NCBI GenBank assembly: GCA_947095535.1 | Contig: OX352774.1 | Coordinates: 266,883,843-266,947,842, forward strand | Length of the DNA: 64,000 bases | Direction of reading: 5' to 3' | From: Poecilobothrus nobilitatus | Taxonomy: Eukaryota > Arthropoda > Insecta > Diptera > Dolichopodidae | Part shown: positions 12,360 through 23,385 of the stretch, in pieces | How positions within the stretch are numbered: position 1 is the stretch's first letter | Layout: the number at the start of each line of letters is the position of its first letter | Position numbers and translations under genes: made by a program | The notes under the pieces: generated by a model | Told to the model about the DNA's origin: nothing | The model's database searches: none | What the model saw: only the letters and a program-made list of their open reading frames with translations

Positions 12360-13625
12360 GTAAATGTAACAGTAAGTCGATGCAACCGACTTATTAATAC
12401 CGTACACCTGAATAATTCGAATTAAATTAAAAATCCATAAGTTTTTTTGGCAGCTGCTTGAACTTCTTCCCTTTTCTGTCTTATTCAACTCGAATTTCAG
12501 GAACGTAAAAGAGGCATCCTCTTGGGATATGTTTGACACCTTTGTAAAAAATTTTAAGTTTCTATTTTTATTAATTTCGAAGATTGTTAGTCATTGGGAG
12601 GTGTGTGTCAGGTACCCGAATTGCCACTCCAATTCATCGAATCCATCTCAGGAACATAAAGAAAATATGCCAGAACACCATTGTACTAAATTTAAAGGTT
12701 GTACTTTTGTTGGTTTTGGAGATATGCTCGTTGCTCTTGTGCTCGTCCGGAAGTATCCAAAGTACGAACCCATGGTTCAAATTCTTTCAAATGTAAGTTT
12801 CCAATTTTACAGAAAAGGAAACATAACAGAACACCTTTGTACTAAAAATAAAAGTTCTCTCTTTGTTGGTTGTGGAGATATACTCGTTTGCTCTGGGGCT
12901 CGTCCGGAAGCTTCTAAGATTTGAACCCATGGACCAAATCCTCACAAATTTCAGAAACATAAATCAAACATGAAGGAACACCATTCTACCTAATTTAAAG
13001 GTTATATCTTTGTTGCTTTTGGAGATAATATCATTTGCTCTGAGGCTCGTTCGGAAGCTTCCAAAATCCGAACCCAAGGACTAAATCCTCTCAAATTTCA
13101 GAGACCTAAATCAAACATGAAAGAACACCATTCTGCCAAATTTAAAGGTTATATATTAGTTGGTTTTGGAGATAATCTCATTTGCTCTTGTGCTCGTTCG
13201 GAAGCTTCCAAAATCCAAACCCATGGACTATATCCTCTTAAATTTCAGAGACATAAATCGAACGGGAAGGAGCATTTTTGTACAAAATTTAAAGGTTCTA
13301 TCTTTGTTGGTTTTGAAGATAATCTCGTTTGCTCCGGAATCATTCGGAAGCTTCCAGAATCCGAACCCATGGACTGATTTTGTCCAGATTCGAACTTAGC
13401 CTTTCTTTCGTAATTAGTAACCTACTATATAAATTTCATCAAGATATCTTTATTAGTTTTTGAGTTATCGTGCGAACGGACGGACGGACATCGTTAAATC
13501 GACTCAGGAGGTGATCCTGATTCAGAATATATATACATGTCCAAATCTAACTCGCTTCCTTTTGGTGGTTACAAACACCATACCAAAGTTAATATACCCT
13601 ATACTTTAGATGTAGGGTATAAAGA
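12360..13625 (+). mobile_element. DINE-1-like element 2 with internal tandem repeats
   Basis: The 5' part has GTCGATGCAACCGACTTATT. The 3' part has CGAACGGACGGACGGACATC, AATCGACTCAGGAGG and a closing hairpin between TATACCCTATAC and TGTAGGGTATAAA. Several reading frames cross it because the tandem units keep frame, but they resemble no protein family. Confidence 0.65.
12630..13375 (+). repeat. About five 145-150-bp tandem units in DINE-1-like element 2
   Basis: Each unit carries GAACACCATT-like, AAATTTAAAGGTT, TTGGTTTTGGAGAT, CTCGTCCGGAAGC and GAACCCATGGAC words in the same order. Units start near 12645, 12800, 12955, 13105 and 13255. Similar central tandem repeats of about 150 bp are known in fly DINE-TR1 Helentrons and can seed satellite DNA. 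Confidence 0.8.
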
Positions 13626-13699
13626 AGGTTTTTGGTTTTTTAAAGAATAAATAGGTTTTTACTTTTTTCTCAAAATTATATATGATGGATAAGAGCATA

Positions 13700-14276
13700 T
13701 TTTGCTTCTAGTAGACACAAATACATTTTTCATATTCAAATTTCAATAAATAATTTAAAACACTTTCAATTATTACTTTTTTATTTAATTTCAAAAAATT
13801 TCAATTAACAATTTAAAAATACATTGCGATTAAATTTCAAATATTCCTATACTTTGTATTATAACAATACATAGACACAGTAACAAAGTAACAAAAATAC
13901 TCCCTAAACAATATTTCTTGGGGCCTCGGTGGCCTAGTTGGTAAGAGCGTATAAAATACGCTGTAAACACCGAGGGCGTGTGGGTTAGAATCCTACACAT
14001 GTCGTAAGAATTATTCCCCCTTACGACATTTACAGCCACGCCTGAACAGAAAAGGCTGTGTAATTTCCTGTCCACATTTATCTGGCAGAGAAATGCATTA
14101 AAAAAAAAAAACAATATTTCGTTCATTTTTTCTCTTACAGTTATTTCAATAACATAATGGTTTTGAAATTAAGTAACATATATTTTACCTACTTTTACTA
14201 ATGATTTTTTTTTTGTTGTAAAAAATGCATTAATATGTGTAAAAAAAGAGTGATCCATCATATTGTAATAGATAAC
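13700..14276 (+). mobile_element. R1-family right-end fragment (R1a)
   Basis: It shares with 24300-24700 and 44440-44790 the CTTTGTATTATAACAATACA block, ACAATATTTCGTTCATTTT and a terminus running AAAAAAAGAGTGATCCATC to TTGTAATAGATAA. A SINE is inserted at 13918-14108. The terminus abuts the right arm of the long-TIR element. Confidence 0.65.
13918..14108 (+). mobile_element. tRNA-derived SINE with 12-bp target duplication
   Basis: A tRNA-like head has a box A (TGGCCTAGTTGG, 13930-13941) and a box B (GGGTTAGAATCC, 13982-13993), the internal RNA polymerase III promoter. A unique body and a 3' A-run follow. It is flanked by AAACAATATTTC on both sides (13906-13917 and 14109-14120). The uninterrupted site is visible in R1 copies near 24523 and 44655. 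The folded head is not a canonical tRNA, so I call a SINE rather than a tRNA gene. Confidence 0.88.
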
Positions 14277-15215
14277 CTTTGATTATAATAATGATTATAA
14301 ATACACTTCATCAACAAAACAACATGATCAGTCCATCCAAAACAGAAATGAGAAGTAAATTATTTATGTAGTGTTACCATATTGAAGTACATATTTATGT
14401 GATTTACTCCAATTTTTAAATACAAAAGATATTAAAAACTCTTTATGCAAAAATGTTAGATTGAAAGAAAAATTTTAAAATACGTTTTTTGCATTATTTT
14501 TTGAATAAAAGTAAAATATTTAAAATTAAAAACAAATAAATACAACACAAATCATTGATGAACGACTCTTCTAATCAGTTTTGAAATATAAAAACACAAA
14601 TATTTTAATATAAGTATCTATTTTGTAATAATACCACTATAATACCTACCATTTTAATAATAGGATATTTTTCAAAGTGAATTCTTTTTTTCTTTATTCC
14701 TAATTATAATAATAACAAAGTAATTTTTAAAATATTTTAATTCTTTAAGACTTTAGACTAAAGTTGTGTGAAATGAAGAATACATGTATTTCAGAGTTTT
14801 TATCGTGTATTTTTCCTAAATTCGAGTACTACCTAAAAAATTCTAAAAATAATTTTATAATGGTAAATAATCTAATAATGTTTTCGAGTTGTACAAATTC
14901 CACATAAAAATATATACATAAAAATCTTTAATTAGTTTTAAAAAAAGCATTTCATGAATCATACAAATGATATGGCAATATTGTCTTTTATTCAAATGCC
15001 CTTCTTTAAAAAAAAATGTTAAAGTCAAGAAAAAATAAAAACAAAATAAAAAGAAATATGCATTATACATAGGTCAGAGCCTAGGGGTACCTATACAAGT
15101 ATACAAAATTAGAATCAAATATTCACGAGGATTATTTTTCGACGAAATCAGCGAAAAAGAGGAAAAAAGCATAGGAAAAAAAAGAGAGCAAATGGGACAC
15201 TTAAAATTAGATTTA

Positions 15216-17015
15216 TTACAACAATAAGATGGGCCACTCTTTTCTCATCTTAATGCATTTTTTATAACTACCTAAACAAAACAACCCACAAGTAAAAGTA
15301 GGGAAAATATATGTTACTTCATGTCAAAACCATTCTGTTATAAATTAGGCGCAACTTTATTACTGTGTCTATGTATTGTTATTTTTAAAAGCGCAACTTT
15401 GTTCAATTTTATACATAATGTACATAGTGGCAAAAAATAATAATCGAAAGTATTTTAAATTGTTAATTGATTTTTTCTGAAATTAAATAAAAAAATAATA
15501 ATTGAAAGTGTTTTAAATTGCTTATTGAAAATTTTAATATTAAAAATGTATTTTAATCTAATGTATTTTAATTGAAAATTTTATGTACATAGATATTATT
15601 TAGATAGTTTAGAAAATAAACTTATATTAAATTAATTAAATATTTTAGTAAAATTAGAACAGAATAAGATTTAGAATATAAATTATATGAACATTTAAAA
15701 AATTATTTTAATTATGACTGTTGTAATAAATGTAACAAATCTTATTTTATAAAACTATGTATATATATACTCTTCACTTTAAATTTGGCCTTTTTAGCAT
15801 TATATTTGTCTTTTTTCAAAGTAAAATTTTTTCAAATTTTCAAAATCATTTTTGTCTGTTTTTAAAATCAAATTCTTTTTTTAAGCTTTTTTATATAAAA
15901 AATGAGGAAGAGTGCAGTAGAGTAGACTGTGTCAACTCTGCGATACCCGTATGAACGTAAAATAAAACTTGACCATCTTTTAAAACTTTCAGATGTTTTA
16001 GTACCGACGTTAACTACAGAGATATTATGTAAATTGTCGAGTTGTATGACAGCTACCCGAATCTATTGCACAAGCACAACCAAATTTTACAGAAGTTGTT
16101 GCCATAACACTTGATTATCATTTATAAGATTTTAGACGTCTAGCTTCATTAAGTTCCAAGAGGTGCAAGAAGCCTGAACTGGTTGCTTTAGACCAGTCAA
16201 ATTTTACAAAAGTTTTTGGCATGTAACTCGACATCTCTTTACAAAATTTCAGATACGTAGCTTAAATAGATACTGCGTTATTTCCATATAAAAAGAATTT
16301 GTATGGCAGCCACTCTAACCCGGCGGCCGAAAATGCTGGATTTAAATAGCAAAACTAACTATTTTTCAAAAGTGAAAAAAACAACGTACATGGCTTAATC
16401 GACTCAGAATTCGATTCTGAGCAGATCCATACCCTTGACACTATATCTAGCTCACAAACGTAATGGCAAATTTATTATACCCTTGAAGTGATTGAACGTA
16501 GTTCATAAGGGTATAAAAAACATAAATTTCGAAATTTTGACAAAATTGATTTTGAAAATTTGACGAATTTCATTTTGAAAAAGGACAAATATAATGTTAA
16601 AAAAGACAAATTTGAAGTGCAGAGTATATTAGAGTCAGACAGAATTCATAATTTAATAAAAAACTTTAATAAAAATGTTAAAGAATTTGATAGAAGACAT
16701 AAAATGTTAAGTGTTGAACTTTTGTAAAAAATAAATATACATAATATATGTTAAATACTATTTTAATTCCTTATAATTTTTTACAGCTTCAAATTATTTA
16801 TTGCAGTAAATCGTTTTTAAAATTTTGGATTAATATTCTAAAACAAAAAAAAAACATTTTTTTAAATCTTAAGTCAAATCGTTTCATATCAGTTTTTTGT
16901 CTTCTTTTCCCATAATAAAATTTTATTACTATACATTTCTTTCAATTTAGTTGTTTTTTCAAGTAGCATAGAAATTTTTTGCCTCGTGGTGAGAGTGGCC
17001 CATCTTATTGTAATA
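15216..17015. mobile_element. R1-family element, full-length-like copy (R1b)
   Basis: It begins ATTACAACAATAAGATGGGC and ends GAGTGGCCCATCTTATTGTA, inverted ends of about 20 bp. Inside are GCGCAACTTTG boxes near the left end and the ATTTTGACAAAATTGATTTT region near the middle. No protein is encoded. A DINE-1-like element interrupts it (15903-16516), and a hAT element interrupts its right terminus at 17016. Superfamily unknown. Other copies: 13700-14276, 21497-24700, and in both arms of 44258-48779. Confidence 0.65.
15903..16516 (+). mobile_element. DINE-1-like element 3, inserted in R1b
   Basis: It starts GAGGAAGAGTGCAGT and GCGATACCCGTATGAACG. It ends with CATGGCTTAATCGACTCAG, TATATCTAGCTC and a hairpin between TTATACCCTTG and CATAAGGGTATAA. 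The uninterrupted R1 sequence at 8440-8480 (opposite orientation) shows the empty site. No target duplication is expected for Helitron-type insertion, and none is seen. Confidence 0.65.
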
Positions 17016-17960
17016 CAGTGTTGCCAAAAGTGAAGATTTATTAGCATAATTTTTTTTAAAATATCTTCAAAGTAAGATTTTTATAGTTGCTAAATTTTCC
17101 TATAAATATACCTTCAAAAAGAAGATTTTTCAAATAATTAAAGATTTTTAAAAACAAAAAAATTTTTAAAACAAAAAAAAAATTTCTTTCAAAAAATTGT
17201 GTTTCTTATTATGAAAAATTTAATAAGTCAACATCATTGCATACAAATTGTAAAATATAAATTTTTAACTTTCGCCACCGGGAGCCGTTGCTGACCAACT
17301 ATTAAATTTTGTTAACTTTGGTTTTTTTTAGAGAAAAATTCAATTTCTTTACAAATGAAACAAGAATTCTTGAATAATTGCCTAAGGTTTTACATAGTTC
17401 TATGCAATCAATTACTAAAGCGATTTGACTTTGAAAAAGGTACTAACAAGTATAGAAATTATATCACCCGAAAATGTAATTAATAAAGTAAATCCATTAG
17501 TTATTAAATTAGTACACATTTTTCCTAATATAGACCTAAAATTACAAGAATTAGATTCAGAATGGCGTGAAGTAGGACAATTAAATTTTGTATCTTTAAA
17601 TATTTCTTCAAACAGTCATATTGAAATTTTTTCGGAAAAAATTTTACAATTCAAAAACATACATAGATGGGTCTGTTACTCCTTTTTAAAACAACTGATT
17701 TGAAATATTTAACCAATTCCAATATCAACAGCTAATGTGGAAAGGTGGTTTTTCTTTTATTTTTTAATGTGTTTTTTGTGGTTTGTGGTTTTTTCTTTTA
17801 TTTTTTTTTATCATATACAAAGTTGTATAAAATGGACAAAGAAGAATGAATTTATGAAGATTTCGAGAGATGGTGAAGATTTTTTTTTCTTAAACCTTTA
17901 ATTTGAAGATTTTTTCTAAAAAAATTAATGATTTTCTGAGTAACCTGTCTGGCAACACTG
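17016..17960 (+). mobile_element. hAT element with 8-bp target duplication
   Basis: A 945-bp element with ends CAGTGTTGCCAAAAG and TCTGGCAACACTG. It is flanked by perfect TTGTAATA duplications (17008-17015 and 17961-17968), the 8-bp size typical of hAT. It lies exactly in the right terminus of R1b. It contains a shortened transposase remnant. Confidence 0.92.
17425..17762 (+). pseudogene. hAT transposase C-terminal remnant
   Basis: A 92-codon frame with the pattern FPNIDLKLQELDSEWREVGQ near residues 34-53, a spacing seen just upstream of the hAT dimerisation domain. After a stop, another frame continues with a degraded ISTANVERWF-like match to the NAAAERxFS motif at about 17720-17755. The catalytic domain is missing. 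The copy is inactive. Confidence 0.6.
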
Positions 17961-18280
17961 TTGTAATAGATAATCTAAAAATTCGAGAATTCTTAACAAT
18001 TTTGTTCTATTTGCATTATTTTTAATATCTATGCATATATTTTCTCTTGTTGATGAAATTTTTGGGGCAGAGTTACTTTTAGGTGGGTCAACTTCTAATG
18101 CCTGTAAAATCCTCTATAATGGTCTCATCCTTAATTTTGTTTAAAACAATTTTTTTTAAATTCCTTCACCTTTTCTTGTTCGATGGGTATCCTTTTTTTT
18201 TTATTTTTTGATTTATTTTTGCCGTTTTTTAAGTTTAAAATTTACGACTTTTTATGTAAAATTCTAATATTAAATCTATC

Positions 18281-18908
18281 GGGCCTTACCACACGAGTAG
18301 TGTCCTCTTTCGTCATTTTTTACTTTTACCTTCGTTTCATACCCTCTTGCCTATAAACTAAATTTGTGGTGGGGATTTTTAGGAGTAATTTTTTAAACCA
18401 AAATTTTAGAGTTTAAAAATTTAGTCCACTAACACCAACACAAACAAAAACTCAAATAAAAATTTTATGTGTACATACGTTTCATTCTCGTTTGGAAAAT
18501 TAAAGAAAAAAGTTTTTGAAACGTTCGCAGCAAATTTTTAAAAAAGTAAAGTGATTTTTGATCTTTCACTTAATGAAATTATTAAAATATATTCTATTGA
18601 CAAAAAGAAATTATGTGCACAGTACAGAGTTTATTCTATTTCTAGGTACATACATATATAATATATATTATTTAAAAATTACAGGCAAAAAAATCTTATG
18701 TTACTTAAATACAAAAAAAAATTTATTTGTTTTATGCGTGCTTTTTTTTTATATTTATTATCTACCTCTCGCAACAAATTTTGTTTTAAAATGAAATATT
18801 TACACACACATATAAAAGTAATGACTATCGAGAAGAACAGTGTGGAAATAAAAAAAAGAGGAAAGTAGTCACGAAACGAAAGAGGACACTACTCGTGTGG
18901 AAAGGCCC
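18281..18908. mobile_element. 628-bp MITE with GGGCCTTACCACACGAGTAG ends
   Basis: The first 30 or so bases, including CACACGAGTAGTGTCCTCTT, recur inverted at 18878-18908 (AAGAGGACACTACTCGTGTG). The flanks share ATC. A reading frame of 78 codons inside resembles nothing known. It is nested in the 18060-20222 element. Confidence 0.7.
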
Positions 18909-19369
18909 ATCAAATGGCTGTATAATGTTCCAACACTCATGCATTTTCGAAAGGTGCTGCCGGTGTGGAATTCTTTAATTTTTGAAAAGTGTTTTTAAAT
19001 GAAAATAAAAAAGGTTGTACAAAATTTTTTTAGATAATTTTTTATATTTTAGATATTTGGAATTTGTATAAAATAAAAAGTTTTTATAAATAATTGTAGA
19101 TAATAGTAATAAAAAATATATTCCAATGTTTTTAATATATGTATAAAATAACAAAGTTTTAAAATAATTGTAGATAAAATTTATTTTGAAAGGTTGTTAA
19201 TAAAGTACTTTTTTTTAGGTAATTTTTTGTATTTTAGATAAAAAAATTAATTTTAATATAAAAGAATAATTTTATTTTTGATATCATGCAAGCAAAAAAA
19301 TGTTTAAATTGATGCTTGCCGTATAGATTTACTTACTGAATTAAAAAGAGGATTTCTTAAATTGTTAGC

Positions 19370-19394
19370 GGGGGTTTGGGGGCGGCAGCCCCCG
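19370..19394. other. GC-rich G-run and hairpin in AT-rich surroundings
   Basis: GGGGG-TTT-GGGGG precedes a 6-bp stem GGGGGC / GCCCCC closed by GGCA (19378-19393). Nothing of similar composition occurs within kilobases. It belongs to the 18060-20222 element. Confidence 0.7.
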
Positions 19395-19446
19395 ACTTTA
19401 AAAAATTAATTTTAATATGAAAGAATAATTTTATTTTTGACTTTAA

Positions 19447-19995
19447 AAAATTAATTTTCATATAAAAGAGTTAATTATTTTACATTTTCAATATAAAAAT
19501 GTCAAAATATAAACTTTACATTTACAATATACTGTCAAAATTTTAAATTTTTGTATAAAATTAAAATTTTTCATTTACATAAAAGTTACTAAAAATGTTG
19601 ACATTTACGTTTAGAACAATTAAACATTGAAATAAATTATAAGATATGTTTATTTTATCATTTACAAAACTTAAAATTAATTTATTTACATTTTCATTAT
19701 AAAGATGTCAATAATTTTTTATTTTATTAAAAAATTAGTTTTCATATAAAAGAGTTAATTATTTTACATTTTCAATATAAACATGTCAAAATATGAACTT
19801 TACATTTACAATATACTGTCAAAATTTTAAATTTAAAATTTTTCAATTACATAAAAATTACTAAAAATGTTGACATTTACTTCTAGAACAATTAAGCATT
19901 GAAATAAATTATAAAATATGTTTATTTTATCATTTACAAAACTTAAAATTAATTTATTTACATTTTCATTATAAAGATTTCTTATAAGAATGTAT
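19447..19995 (+). repeat. Two-copy tandem duplication of about 285/264 bp
   Basis: The block beginning TTTTCATATAAAAGAGTTAA and ending ACATTTTCATTATAAAGAT is present at 19455-19706 and again at 19740-19978, with scattered differences. Both lie inside the 18060-20222 element. No coding potential. Confidence 0.8.
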
Positions 19996-20222
19996 TAAAT
20001 GTCAAAATGCCAGTCGTCCATTATTTTCATAACAAAAATGTCGATTTTTGTATGAAAAAAATTTAAAAATTTTTTTTCGAGATAAATAATGCAAAAAAGG
20101 TCATTTTTTCGGAAAATTCTAATTGTAACGGTAAAATACTATCGGTTTTCGGCCTATTTTGGCGGGTCCGAGTCACGTGGCTTTATTTTTTACCGACCCA
20201 CCTAAAAGTAACTCTACCCAAA

Positions 20223-21495
20223 AAAAAAATTATGTACATATGTTGGAATATGGATGTATGAATGAATGCACATATTTTTTTTTACGGTTAAGTCATTGTT
20301 TATTCTTGTTATTGAATAAAATGTTATTAAATTATTAGAAGTTATTTTGCTTTGATATAAATTATTATGTAAAAAATCTGTGAATTTTGAATCTATGAAT
20401 GGTCTTATTTTTTTTTAATGTGTTTTCAGCTTACGATTTTTGGAATACTCTGTTTACAATTTTTTGTCTCTTTTACTCATCGAATTCTTATTACCATCTG
20501 TTTCTTACAATTTTATGATAAAGGTGCGTGCATACATACATACATATGTATGTGTTGCTGAGCCAGCAAAAATTTTAGAAGCGTGGGTTAAGAGGGAAAC
20601 TTCTTGTTACTAATCTCTTTTCTTTGGTGTTTACACCAAAGACTTTATTTACTCTTTACTTTTATGCTTTACTCTTAGTCTTAAAACCCATATTAAAAAA
20701 AAATCCTATTTGTCCTTTTCTACATTAATGTGGGTAAAAATACAACTTCTATAGCGAGTCTATTATTTATTAACATTTATTTCATAGTTCTTAATTATCA
20801 ATTGGAATGCGCCATGATTCATGAATCACAAAACCACTCTATTCTCTGATAATTAATAAAATACGTATACGGATTATGGAAATAACGGAATATGTTATAT
20901 GTATTACGATCTACGGACGTATTATATGCTCTTTACTTATTTGTAAGCATATTTTTTTTCTTTTTGGATTTGGTTGCAACTTGGAATTGGAGTTATATAT
21001 ATATACAAGTAAGTATATAACCATTAATCAGTTGTTATGTTATAACATTTGAAAAAATATACTTTATTTATAAATTAAAAAATAAAAAATAAATTTTTAA
21101 TTTTTATTTTTATAATTTTTTGGTTTAAATAAATCTTTTTTCTCACCGAAACATTTCCTAAATTTTATATTTTTTAAGTACATGTACTTATGTATACACT
21201 TAATTTATATTTTTCAATATTTCAAATTACTCTTTTCCTACTTTTGATCCGGAGTTTTTTTTTAAGTAAAAAATCCGATAAATACTCAATAGTAAATACT
21301 CAATAGAGGGAAAATTTTCAAGAGTATTGTTAGTGATAAATGATAACAAACATTAGTTAGTGATAACGAAATTTTGCGCATTTGAAAAATTTTAATTAAG
21401 TTTTTTAGTGTCATTGTGAATCAAACTCAAATATATTTTGGTTTTATTTTGATTTGTTAAATTTCTGAGTAGTTATTATAAGTTATAAAGAAAGA
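20223..21495. other. AT-rich stretch, no gene seen
   Basis: Short A/T runs, ATAC and TATA microsatellite-like words and no reading frame with recognisable similarity. Nothing functional can be supported. Confidence 0.5.
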
Positions 21496-21861
21496 TTATC
21501 TATTACAATAAGATGGGCCACTTTCACCACGTGACCAAAAATGTTTATGCTACTCGAAGAAACCAAAAACAACAAAATTAAAAGAAATAGATAGTAATAA
21601 GATTTTATCATGTAAAAAAAAGATAAAAAAAACTGATATGAAACGATTTGGCATATGAAATCTCACTATACAGAAAAGTTTATCGAAAGTGTAAAACGCA
21701 AAATAAATTTAAATAAAGTTTTAAGATTTGAAAAAAAATTTTTTTTTTTTTGTTTTAGAATATTTAATCCAAAATTTTAAACATCAGATTTGTCTTTTTT
21801 CGAAATCAATTTCTTCAAAATTTAGAAATTTACGTTTGGTTTTTATTTAAAAAAGCTTATA

Positions 21862-23384
21862 CCATGTCTACAATGAACGCTCTAATTTCACTTTCTTTAC
21901 GCAGCCATCTGTCAAACCAAGTTAAATGTATTAATTATCATATAAGTGTCTACAATAAACACAGCCATTAAAAAAGTTGTTTAACTTTTAACTTTTTCGC
22001 TTTCTCTACGAATTAAAATGTCAAATAATTGAATAGTGTCAAAATAAAAATTAAAGAGAAGACATATTATTTTAAGGTAGGTAAAAAAATAACATCCAAT
22101 TGAAATAAAAATATTACAAAAATAAAATATTTAAGTAAATACTTTATTATAATAGAAAAAAACAACAAAATTTAGCAAAATTATTAATTCAATTTACTAA
22201 TTTTTTTTTCTCAAACCAAGGATTAAACAATTTTCCAGGAAATATTGTTGTTTTACTATAATATTCAATCATATTCTTGAAGACTTATCATACGAAGAGT
22301 ATCACTGATGCGATGATTTGTTATTCTGCAAGACTCCAAAGTGATGTTTTCAATTTGACGCGATATTAAATGTCAAAAGTATCGTGTGTGGTGTTTCTAG
22401 AAGACCTTTCCTACGAAGCGATAGCCATTTTCTATCACGGCAAAATTCTTGTACGATAAATATCACTTTTAAGTAATTCTTAGGAATTAAGTACTTTTTT
22501 TTTAGTTTTTAGTTAAGTTTAAGTTTAAATAAAAATATAAAAATGGATAGAGTGGAAAGGAGGTATGTATAATTAAAAATAAATTAATAAGTGAATGTTG
22601 TTTTTGTTTAGTATATTTTACAAATTAAAAATTTTTTTTTTCTTTTATATATTGAACTAGCATCGGAGTACATACATAGTTATAAGTTGCAAGAAGACCC
22701 GTATCTTGCGAACTAGAAGTCGGACCGACATGATTTAAAACAGGTACTCCCTGATTTTGTTGTAGAATTAAAATATAGAAAAAAAATAAAACGATTCGAT
22801 TTTAAGCCCTCCCAAAAAAATAGCCCCCAAAAAATAGGGTGCTACTTTTTGGTACTTTTCTCATTTTTATTTCTAATTTCTATTACAGAATCAGAGACTA
22901 GGTTTTTTTAATCACTTCGGTCCGATTTCTGGTTCGCAAGATACGACGGCTTCTTGCAACTTATGAATATGTTATATCATTTACTATTTAAAAATCACAC
23001 CTGTTTTTGAAATATTTTTTGCTGAACAAAAAAATATGGCAAAAATTTAATTTGACAGTAAATTACTACCAATATAATAAAAATTTTCATCATGGGTCTT
23101 CGAGAATTATAAATTTATATAGACGTGATGTGATACATATTTTCATCGCGTAAGTAATGAGTCTTCAAGAATGTGGGTGATTAAATTAAATAATATTTTT
23201 TGTCTTTAAATTCAAAATAGCCAGCTATTTCAAAAATTTTATTAAAACTATTGAATGTTTTTTAATTCATGAAATTTGTAAACAAAACAATGTCAAAAAC
23301 GCTGTCATTTACATTTCCTTGTGGACACTCCTTTGTTGACTACGTATTGAGCGTAACAAGAGCGTCATTGTAGATAGGCTATTA
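21862..23384. mobile_element. MITE-like insert a, ends TGTCTACAATGAACGCTC
   Basis: TGTCTACAATGAACGCTC near 21868 is mirrored by GAGCGTCATTGTAGATAG near 23361. The interior also has TGTCAAA-type words at both ends and a nested MITE (22668-22980). No transposase is seen. The exact edges are uncertain by about 10 bp. Confidence 0.55.
22668..22980. mobile_element. Nested MITE with about 55-bp inverted ends
   Basis: AGTTATAAGTTGCAAGAAG, then CGTATCTTGCGAAC and TCGGACCGA at 22678-22730, return inverted at 22915-22970. Loop about 180 bp. No coding content. Confidence 0.75.
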
Positions 23385-23385
23385 C

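Larger units (their letters stand above)
8670..15205. mobile_element. 6.5-kb element with about 0.9-kb terminal inverted repeats
   Basis: The left arm 8670-9555 is the inverted, diverged counterpart of the right arm 14285-15205. Anchors include CCCATTTGCTCTC at both outer ends, CCTCGTGAATATTTGATTCT, TATCATTTGTATGATTCA and ATTTTGGATGGACTGAT at the inner ends. The arms differ by many substitutions and indels, so this is an old element rather than an assembly echo. The interior holds DINE-1-like insertions, an R1 fragment with a SINE, and a THAP-like reading frame at 11548. Long inverted ends plus a THAP domain would fit a P-superfamily element of the Galileo type; that identity is inference. 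Confidence 0.7.
18060..20222. mobile_element. 2.2-kb TIR element with AGTTACTTTTAGGTGGGTC ends
   Basis: GGGGCAGAGTTACTTTTAGG at 18063 is matched in inverse at 20200-20220 (CCTAAAAGTAACTCTACCC). No transposase is found. The interior contains another TIR element (18281-18908), a GC-rich hairpin (19370-19394) and a tandem duplication (19447-19995). Flanking A/T runs hide any target duplication. Superfamily unknown. Confidence 0.7.

Noticed and set aside
12303..13399. Several overlapping 70-131-codon frames
   Set aside because: They arise from about 150-bp tandem units in a DINE-1-like element; the unit length often preserves frame. No protein family is recognisable.
13918..13998. A functional tRNA gene
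   Set aside because: Boxes A and B are present, but the arms do not fold as a clean cloverleaf, and the unit has a SINE body, an A-tail and a target duplication.
13830..14126. 98-codon minus-strand frame
   Set aside because: It runs through a SINE and R1 repeat; the predicted protein is an artefact.
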